Source of the DNA: Amycolatopsis orientalis DSM 43388
GTDB taxonomy: Bacteria > Actinomycetota > Actinomycetes > Mycobacteriales > Pseudonocardiaceae
NCBI RefSeq assembly: GCF_000411975.1
Contig: NZ_ASXG01000145.1
Location: 1 to 64,000, forward strand
Reading direction: 5' to 3'
Length of the DNA: 64,000 nucleotides
The position numbers were made by a program, and so were the translations under genes. The notes beneath the pieces are model-generated. The model made no database searches. It had not been told where the DNA came from and worked only from the letters and a program-made list of their open reading frames with translations. How positions within the stretch are numbered: the first letter of the stretch is position 1; each line of letters opens with the position of its first letter. This document shows, piece after piece, positions 58,730 to 64,000 of the stretch.

Positions 58730-59926
58730 ATGACTACTTCGCGAAGCGTCCTCGTGCTGGGTTCCACCGGGTCCATCGGGACTCAGGCGCTCGACGTCGC
58801 CGCACGTAACCCGCATTTGTTCACGATCGCCGGCCTCGCCGCCGGCGGTTCCGATCCGGCGGCAATCGCCGAGCAAGCGATCGCCCACGAAGTAGCGGCC
58901 ATCGCCGTGACGAAGCCCACGGCGGTCGAAGACGTGCAGCTCGCGCTGTACGCCGAGGCCCAGCGCCGGGGGTACGCGAAGGGCGAGTTCCGTCTCCCGC
59001 GCATCCTCGCCGGTGCGGACGCGGTGGCCGAGCTGATCGACTCGGTTCGGGTCGACGTCGTGCTCAACGGGCTGCCCGGCTCGCTTGGCCTCGAGCCGAC
59101 GCTGCGCGCGCTCGCCACCGGCGCGACGCTCGCGCTGGCCAACAAGGAATCCCTGATCGCCGGCGGTCCGCTGGTGCTCGCCGCGGCGAAGCCGGGACAG
59201 CTGGTGCCGGTCGACTCCGAACATTCGGCGATGGCGCAAGCACTGCGTTCCGGGGAGGACAACGAGGTCGCGCGGCTGGTGCTGACCGCGTCCGGCGGCC
59301 CGTTCCGCGGCAAGAAGCGCGCGGACCTCGGCGAGGTCACCGTCGAACAGGCGATGGCGCACCCGACGTGGTCGATGGGCCGGTTGGTCACCATCAACTC
59401 GGCCACGCTGGTGAACAAGGGCCTGGAGCTGATCGAGGCGTCGCTGCTGTTCGGCGTCGAACCCGCGCGGATCGACGTGACGGTGCATCCGCAGTCCATC
59501 GTGCACTCCATGGTCACCTTCGCCGACGGCTCCACGATCGCCCAGGCGAGCCCGCCGGACATGCGGCTGCCGATCGCCCTGGCGCTCAACTGGCCGCACC
59601 GCGTGCCCGGCGCGGCCGCGGCGTGCTCCTGGGACACGGCGGCGAGCTGGACCTTCGAGCCGGTCGACAACGAGGCGTTCCCGGCGGTCGAGCTGGCTCG
59701 CGAAGCCGGGACCGCGGGCGGGTGCCTTCCCGCGGTTTTCAACGCGGCGAACGAGGAATCGGTGGCTGCGTTCCTGGCCGGCAAGGCCACGTTCCTGTCG
59801 ATTGTGGACACTGTGTCGCGGGTGGTGTCCGACGCGGACGAATGGCGGCGCGAACCCCGTGACGTCGCGGACGTGCTGGCCGCCGAGCAGTGGGCCCGCA
59901 CCCGGGCCGCCGAGCTGCTGGGATGA
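58730..59926 (+). CDS. dxr: 1-deoxy-D-xylulose-5-phosphate reductoisomerase
   Basis: 398 aa. NADPH site LVLGSTGSIGTQALDV, LANKESLIAGG, and metal and substrate residues in VDSEHSAMAQAL and IVHSMVTFADGSTIAQASPP. Makes MEP in the non-mevalonate isoprenoid route. ATG 58730 has a -10 just upstream; the frame's ATG 58724 is less likely. Cluster dxr-rseP-ispG. Confidence 0.96.
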   Translation: MTTSRSVLVLGSTGSIGTQALDVAARNPHLFTIAGLAAGGSDPAAIAEQAIAHEVAAIAVTKPTAVEDVQLALYAEAQRRGYAKGEFRLPRILAGADAVAELIDSVRVDVVLNGLPGSLGLEPTLRALATGATLALANKESLIAGGPLVLAAAKPGQLVPVDSEHSAMAQALRSGEDNEVARLVLTASGGPFRGKKRADLGEVTVEQAMAHPTWSMGRLVTINSATLVNKGLELIEASLLFGVEPARIDVTVHPQSIVHSMVTFADGSTIAQASPPDMRLPIALALNWPHRVPGAAAACSWDTAASWTFEPVDNEAFPAVELAREAGTAGGCLPAVFNAANEESVAAFLAGKATFLSIVDTVSRVVSDADEWRREPRDVADVLAAEQWARTRAAELLG

Positions 59927-60098
59927 GCGCGACCGGTGCGCGCGGCCGCGCCGGTCGATGCAACACTGGTTTCACGCTGGCGGCGGATACTTGAACCCGA
60001 AACTTCCCGGGTGGTCTCGCCGCCTGAAGCCGTGGAAGACGACGAAACCTGCCGCCACCGCCTCGCGGGTCGCGGCTGAGGGGTGAGGTGGCTGGCCC

Positions 60099-61301
60099 GT
60101 GCTTGCCTATGTGATCGGCGTGGTGCTTTTCGCGCTCGCGATCTGTTTGTCGGTCGCGTTGCACGAAGCGGGCCACATGGTCACCGCCCGGATGTTCGGG
60201 ATGCGGGTCCGCCGGTACTTCGTCGGCTTCGGCCCGACGGTGTTCTCCTTCCGGCGCGGCGAGACCGAATACGGCCTCAAGGCGATCCCGCTCGGCGGCT
60301 TCTGCGACATCGCGGGCATGACCGCGCTCGACGAGGTCACCGCGGAAGAGGCGCCGCGGGCGATGTGGCGGTTCAAGGCCTGGAAGCGGACCGTCGTGAT
60401 GTCGGCCGGTTCCATCACGCACTTCCTGCTCGGCTTCATCGTGCTGTTCGTCATGGCCGCGACCATGGGCCTGCCGAACGTGGATCTGAAGCCCATCGCC
60501 GCGCAGATCTCCGATTGCGTGCAGAACGCCACCACGGTCGAGCAGGCCAACAACCCGGTCTGCAAACCGGGCGACCCGGCGCCCGCCAAACAGGCCGGGA
60601 TCCTGCCGGGCGACCAGGTGCTGTCCGTGGCGGGCAAACCCACTCCGACCTGGGACGACATGGTGAACCAGGTGCAGTCGCTCTCCGGTCCGGTCCCGGT
60701 GGTCGTGAAACGCGACGGGGTCGAGCGGACGTTCACCGTCGACATTCCGAAGGTGACCCGTCCCACCGGGAACGGCGGCACCCATTCGGTGGGCGCGGTG
60801 GGCATCGCCCGCGCCACCTCGATCCACTACAGCGTGCTCGGCGCGTTCGGCGGCGCGACCTCGTTCACCGGCGACATGTTCGCCCGCACGTGGGACGGGC
60901 TGATGGCCTTCCCGAAGCGCATCCCGGCGGTCTTCAACTCGATCTTCGGCGCCCAGCGCGACCCGGACACCCCGGTCAGCGTGGTCGGCGCGAGCCGGCT
61001 CGGCGGCGAGGCGGTCGAGGCCGGGCTGTGGCAGGTCTTCCTGCTGCTGCTGGCCAGCCTGAACTTCTTCATCGGCGTGTTCAACCTGCTGCCGCTGCTG
61101 CCGATGGACGGCGGGCACATCGCCATCGTCTGGTACGAGCGGGTGCGCGACTGGCTGCGCGGCCTGCGCGGCAAACCCGCGGGCGGCCCGGTCGACTACA
61201 CGAAGCTGTCCGCGATCACGATGGTGCTGGTGGTGATCGGCGGCGGGGTCACGCTGCTCACGGTGACCGCGGACATCGTCAACCCGATCCGCCTGCAGTA
61301 A
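60099..61301 (+). CDS. rseP: RIP M50-family site-2 protease
   Basis: 400 aa from GTG 60099. H22-E23-x2-H26 (LHEAGH) with a membrane helix, a PDZ domain (~180-240, AKQAGILPGDQVLSVAGKPT), and LLPLLPMDGGHIAIV supplying the metal Asp. Equivalent to mycobacterial Rip1, which cleaves anti-sigma factors. Sits between dxr and ispG, a conserved actinobacterial grouping. Confidence 0.94.
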   Translation: MLAYVIGVVLFALAICLSVALHEAGHMVTARMFGMRVRRYFVGFGPTVFSFRRGETEYGLKAIPLGGFCDIAGMTALDEVTAEEAPRAMWRFKAWKRTVVMSAGSITHFLLGFIVLFVMAATMGLPNVDLKPIAAQISDCVQNATTVEQANNPVCKPGDPAPAKQAGILPGDQVLSVAGKPTPTWDDMVNQVQSLSGPVPVVVKRDGVERTFTVDIPKVTRPTGNGGTHSVGAVGIARATSIHYSVLGAFGGATSFTGDMFARTWDGLMAFPKRIPAVFNSIFGAQRDPDTPVSVVGASRLGGEAVEAGLWQVFLLLLASLNFFIGVFNLLPLLPMDGGHIAIVWYERVRDWLRGLRGKPAGGPVDYTKLSAITMVLVVIGGGVTLLTVTADIVNPIRLQ

Positions 61302-61407
61302 CCGCGCGCACCGGCCGGGTCACGTACGCGAGCCCGGTCGCCCGACCGGGGGTAACGCTGCTCACCGCGTCGGCTGACTTCGTTGAACCGCACCCGGGCG
61401 AGGTGGG

Positions 61408-61413
61408 TACGCT
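61408..61413 (+). promoter_or_regulatory. -10 box (TACGCT) of ispG
   Basis: TACGCT ends 6 bases before GTG 61420; no ribosome site is seen, so ispG also has a leaderless promoter within the cluster. Confidence 0.45.
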
Positions 61414-61419
61414 GGAAGC

Positions 61420-62571
61420 GTGACCGTCGCGTTAGGTATGCCCGCTCTGCCCCCGCCCGTTCTCGCCGAGCGCCGCAAGACCCGCCAGCTGATGGTGGGG
61501 TCGGTGGGAGTCGGCAGCGACCACCCGATCTCGGTGCAGTCGATGACCACGACGCTGACCGCCGACGTCAACGCCACCCTGCAGCAGATCGCCGAGCTGA
61601 CCGCGGCCGGCTGCGACATCGTGCGCGTCGCGTGCCCGTCGGCCGACGACGCCGAGGCGCTGCCCGCGATCGCGAAGAAGTCGCAGATCCCGGTGATCGC
61701 CGACATCCACTTCCAGCCCAAGTACGTGTTCGCCGCGATCGAGGCGGGCTGCGCCGCGGTCCGGGTGAACCCGGGCAACATCCGCAAGTTCGACGACCAG
61801 GTCAAGGAAATCGCGCAGGCCGCGAAGGACCACGGCACGCCGATCCGGATCGGCGTCAACGCCGGGTCGCTCGACAAGCGGCTGCTCGAGAAGCACGGCA
61901 AGGCCACCCCGGAAGCGCTCGCCGAATCGGCGATGTGGGAGGCCTCGCTGTTCGCCGAGCACGATTTCCACGACATCAAGATCTCGGTCAAGCACAACGA
62001 CCCGGTCGTGATGGTGCGCGCCTACGAGCTGCTCGCCGAGCAGTGCGATTACCCGCTGCACCTAGGCGTCACCGAGGCCGGGCCAGCGTTCCAGGGCACC
62101 ATCAAGTCCGCCGTCGCGTTCGGCGCGCTGCTGCGCCAGGGCATCGGCGACACCATCCGGGTGTCGCTGTCCGCGCCGCCGGTGGAGGAGGTCAAGGTCG
62201 GCACGCAGATCCTGCAGTCGCTGAACCTGCGGCCGCGGAAGCTGGAGATCGTGTCGTGCCCGTCCTGCGGACGCGCGCAGGTCGACGTCTACACCCTCGC
62301 CGACCAGGTCACCGCCGGGCTGGAGGGGATGGAAATCCCGCTGCGCGTCGCGGTGATGGGCTGCGTCGTGAACGGCCCCGGCGAGGCCCGCGAGGCCGAC
62401 CTCGGCGTCGCGTCCGGCAACGGCAAGGGCCAGATCTTCGTCAAGGGCGAGGTCATCAAGACCGTGCCCGAGCACGCGATCGTGGAAACCCTGATCGAGG
62501 AAGCCATGCGGATCGCCGAGGAATCCGGCGAATCGATCGGCGAGGGCACGCCGAGCGTCACCGTCGGCTGA
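61420..62571 (+). CDS. ispG: 4-hydroxy-3-methylbut-2-enyl-diphosphate synthase
   Basis: 383 aa. VGGDHPISVQSMTTT-like start, PVIADIHFQPKYVFAAIEAG, and the 4Fe-4S Cys set in SCPSCGRAQVD and VMGCVVNGPGEA. Converts MEcPP to HMBPP in the MEP pathway. Followed by a strong terminator. Confidence 0.95.
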   Translation: MTVALGMPALPPPVLAERRKTRQLMVGSVGVGSDHPISVQSMTTTLTADVNATLQQIAELTAAGCDIVRVACPSADDAEALPAIAKKSQIPVIADIHFQPKYVFAAIEAGCAAVRVNPGNIRKFDDQVKEIAQAAKDHGTPIRIGVNAGSLDKRLLEKHGKATPEALAESAMWEASLFAEHDFHDIKISVKHNDPVVMVRAYELLAEQCDYPLHLGVTEAGPAFQGTIKSAVAFGALLRQGIGDTIRVSLSAPPVEEVKVGTQILQSLNLRPRKLEIVSCPSCGRAQVDVYTLADQVTAGLEGMEIPLRVAVMGCVVNGPGEAREADLGVASGNGKGQIFVKGEVIKTVPEHAIVETLIEEAMRIAEESGESIGEGTPSVTVG

Positions 62572-62589
62572 GTTTCTTTCCGCGGAACG

Positions 62590-62619
62590 GGCTCCCCGGC
62601 TTCGGCCAGGGAGCCTTTT
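62590..62619 (+). terminator. Rho-independent terminator after ispG
   Basis: GGCTCCC (62590-62596) pairs with GGGAGCC (62609-62615) over a 12-nt loop that can pair further (CGG/CCG), followed by TTTT. It stands between convergent ispG and the Ddn-like gene. Confidence 0.82.
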
Positions 62620-62625
62620 CCTGTT

Positions 62626-63096
62626 TCAGCGGCGTTCCAGCAGGACGACCGGGACCTGCCTCCCGGAAGCTGCCTCGAATTCGGCGAATTTCGGGACCAG
62701 CGCGATCTGTTTCGCCCAGATCCGGGCACGCTCCTCCCCAGCGGTCAGCCGTGCTTCGACCGGGATTTCTTCCGCGCCCGCCTCGACGACGGTCCGCGGA
62801 TTCGCCATGAGGTTGCGGTGCCACGCGGGGTCGCGCGGGCTGCCGCCGTGCGTGCCGAAGATCGCCCAGCTGTCGCCGACCGGCTGGTAGAACAGCGGAC
62901 TGATCCGCGCTTTCCCGGTTTTCGCCCCGATGTGGTGCACGAGAATCAGCGGCATTCCTCTTTCCGGAAATCCCGGCATTCGCGGTGGTATCGGACGACC
63001 CGCCGCCATTTCCTCCGGACTGCTCCAGGCGGCGTATCCGCCGTTCTCCCGAAGTTCGGCGATGATCCGGACATTCCAGTCGGCGAGGGTGGGCAC
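62626..63096 (-). CDS. Deazaflavin (F420)-dependent nitroreductase-family protein
   Basis: 156 aa from GTG 63096, which follows AAGGAG. LILVHHIGAKTGKARISPLFYQ, GTHGGSPRDPAWHRNLMANP and RIWAKQIALVPKFAEFEAA define the Ddn family, single-domain split barrels using F420H2. Possible roles are quinone reduction or xenobiotic detoxification. Divergent from a TetR gene with paired operators between them. Confidence 0.87.
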   Translation of the reverse strand: MPTLADWNVRIIAELRENGGYAAWSSPEEMAAGRPIPPRMPGFPERGMPLILVHHIGAKTGKARISPLFYQPVGDSWAIFGTHGGSPRDPAWHRNLMANPRTVVEAGAEEIPVEARLTAGEERARIWAKQIALVPKFAEFEAASGRQVPVVLLERR

Positions 63097-63115
63097 GGCA
63101 TCTCCTTCGCTAGGC

Positions 63116-63162
63116 GGAGCACTTGCTCCGAAAAGTAGCACACTAGGAGGAGCAAGTGCTCC
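63116..63162 (+). promoter_or_regulatory. Paired TetR operators GGAGCAnnTGCTCC
   Basis: GGAGCACTTGCTCC (63116-63129) and its exact reverse complement GGAGCAAGTGCTCC (63149-63162) are centred 33 bp apart, about three helical turns. Each is a dyad in itself. They flank the divergent start region; TATGCT (63174-63179) would be the -10 for the leaderless TetR gene. Confidence 0.7.
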
Positions 63163-63185
63163 GGTTAAGCGGGTATGCTCGGCGC

Positions 63186-63791
63186 ATGGCCGTGGCTGAA
63201 CCGCACACCACCCCGCGTCGACGTGCCGTGCGCGCGGACGCGATCCGCAACCGCGAGGCGATCGTCGAAGCCGCCGCGGAGGTGCTGGCGGAGCAGGGAG
63301 CCGCAGTCGACGTCCGCGAAATCGCCCGGCGCAGCGGGGTCGGCATGGGGACGCTGTACCGGCATTTCCCGAAGAAGGAAGACCTGGTCCGGACAGTCCT
63401 GGACCAGGACTTCTCCCGGTGGGCCGAGGCCGCGCGCCAAGCCGCGATCGACGCGGAAGACCCGTGGGCGGCGCTGACGGACTTCTATCGCCAGGCGTTG
63501 TCCGGCTGTGCCCGGCACCGCGCGCTGATGGAGAGCTTCGCGCTGACCTGGACGGACCCCGACGCCGCCGGGATCCCGCGGCTCCGCGCGGTTCTGGAGG
63601 AGCTGCGGGTCCGGGCTGCGGAGTTGCTGCGGCCTGGGATTACTGCGGATGATCTGGTGTTGCTGCTGATTTCGCTGGGGTACGCGGCGCAGTGCACGGA
63701 TGCGGGCGGGCCGCAGATGTGGCAGCGGTTGCTGCGGGTTTCCCTGGACGGGTTGCGGGCGGAGCATCGGGAGCCGTTGCCGGAGGGCTAG
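63186..63791 (+). CDS. TetR family transcriptional regulator
   Basis: 201 aa from ATG 63186. HTH at ~25-70 (EAAAEVLAEQGAAVDVREIARRSGV, GMGTLYRHFPKKEDL) followed by a helical ligand domain. The -10 lies 6 bases before the ATG. Likely controls itself and the divergent deazaflavin-dependent reductase through the paired operators. Confidence 0.9.
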   Translation: MAVAEPHTTPRRRAVRADAIRNREAIVEAAAEVLAEQGAAVDVREIARRSGVGMGTLYRHFPKKEDLVRTVLDQDFSRWAEAARQAAIDAEDPWAALTDFYRQALSGCARHRALMESFALTWTDPDAAGIPRLRAVLEELRVRAAELLRPGITADDLVLLLISLGYAAQCTDAGGPQMWQRLLRVSLDGLRAEHREPLPEG

Positions 63792-63919
63792 TCGTCTCCA
63801 CTGGAAGCGATCTCGAAGACGCCGCCGCCTTCGCGCGGCTGCCAGGACCATCGCACGCGTCTGACTAGATGCGGTGCCAGTCGCTTGCCGGGGTTTCTCG
63901 GTCGACTGCTTCGATAACG

Positions 63920-64000
63920 TCAGCCGCGCAGGTGATGCTGCGCCGCTTCCCGGATCTGCAGCCGCACGTTTTCCAGCGAAGCCGCCACCTCGTCGATCTG
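63920..64000 (-). CDS. C-terminal end of an unidentified protein (partial)
   Basis: Reading the minus strand from the window edge gives an open frame ending at TGA (63920-63922): IDEVAASLENVRLQIREAAQ, then a few residues. It reads as a helical tail. Other minus-strand frames between 63790 and 63920 also show short protein-like stretches, so the assignment is weak. Nothing else is recognisable between 63792 and 63919. Confidence 0.3.
   Translation of the reverse strand, partial: QIDEVAASLENVRLQIREAAQHHLRG

Noticed and set aside
59957..60086. 42-codon ORF between dxr and rseP
   Set aside because: Weak codon bias and no ribosome site; most likely just the dxr-rseP spacer.

Overview
The window reads as chromosome of a high-GC, hyphal or sporulating actinomycete, most likely Pseudonocardiaceae and Amycolatopsis-like. 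Supporting signs are very high GC at third codon positions, many GTG starts, many genes whose start lies 5-7 bases after a TAnnnT -10 box (leaderless mRNAs), a WhiG-type sigma factor, class F sortase, F420/Ddn-type oxidoreductase and the actinobacterial order rpsP-khpA-rimM-trmD-rplS-lepB-rnhB ... dprA-xerC-whiG ... rpsB-tsf-pyrH-frr-cdsA ... rlmN ... dxr-rseP-ispG. The genus is inference.

1-3000: partial epoxide hydrolase, a CGNR zinc-finger regulator and two CPBP membrane proteases. 3000-8600: ribosome and RNA-modification operon (rpsP, khpA, rimM, an inserted secreted-protein gene, trmD), rplS behind a structured leader, lepB, rnhB and DUF2469. 8800-15130: YraN, comM, a ~107-bp tandem repeat array, a small basic ORF coupled to dprA, xerC-like recombinase and whiG, followed by a second degenerate repeat array. 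15700-21820: M23 peptidase diverging from rpsB-tsf-pyrH-frr-cdsA, with hairpins between the genes.

21820-34620 is more accessory: VOC protein, methyltransferase, PadR regulator, an atypical glutamyl-tRNA synthetase, a two-component system diverging from a small membrane protein, a frameshifted secreted penicillin-acylase-like gene, a dialkylglycine decarboxylase/LysR pair, and a secreted cysteine-protease-like protein next to a sortase-anchored partner. rlmN (35007) is followed by an island of lower GC3 (about 36430-38880) with an undescribed two-gene cassette, one product of which has a PD-(D/E)XK nuclease-like motif set, and a toxin-antitoxin-like pair with a tandem-repeat operator.

38858-57200 is mostly metabolism and regulation: DinB-like protein, alpha/beta hydrolase and TetR gene sharing a large palindromic operator, molybdopterin oxidoreductase, HD-GYP/LuxR protein, VOC and MmcQ proteins, PucR regulator with an FAD amino-acid oxidase, GreA-like protein, sortase F with its putative substrate, MarR, FAD-linked oxidase and a DHA2 transporter. 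57200-64000: DUF1737/barstar-like pair, secreted cyclophilin, DUF2631, the isoprenoid and RIP cluster dxr-rseP-ispG, then a Ddn-type oxidoreductase diverging from a TetR gene through paired operators. No rRNA, tRNA, CRISPR array or complete insertion sequence was seen.
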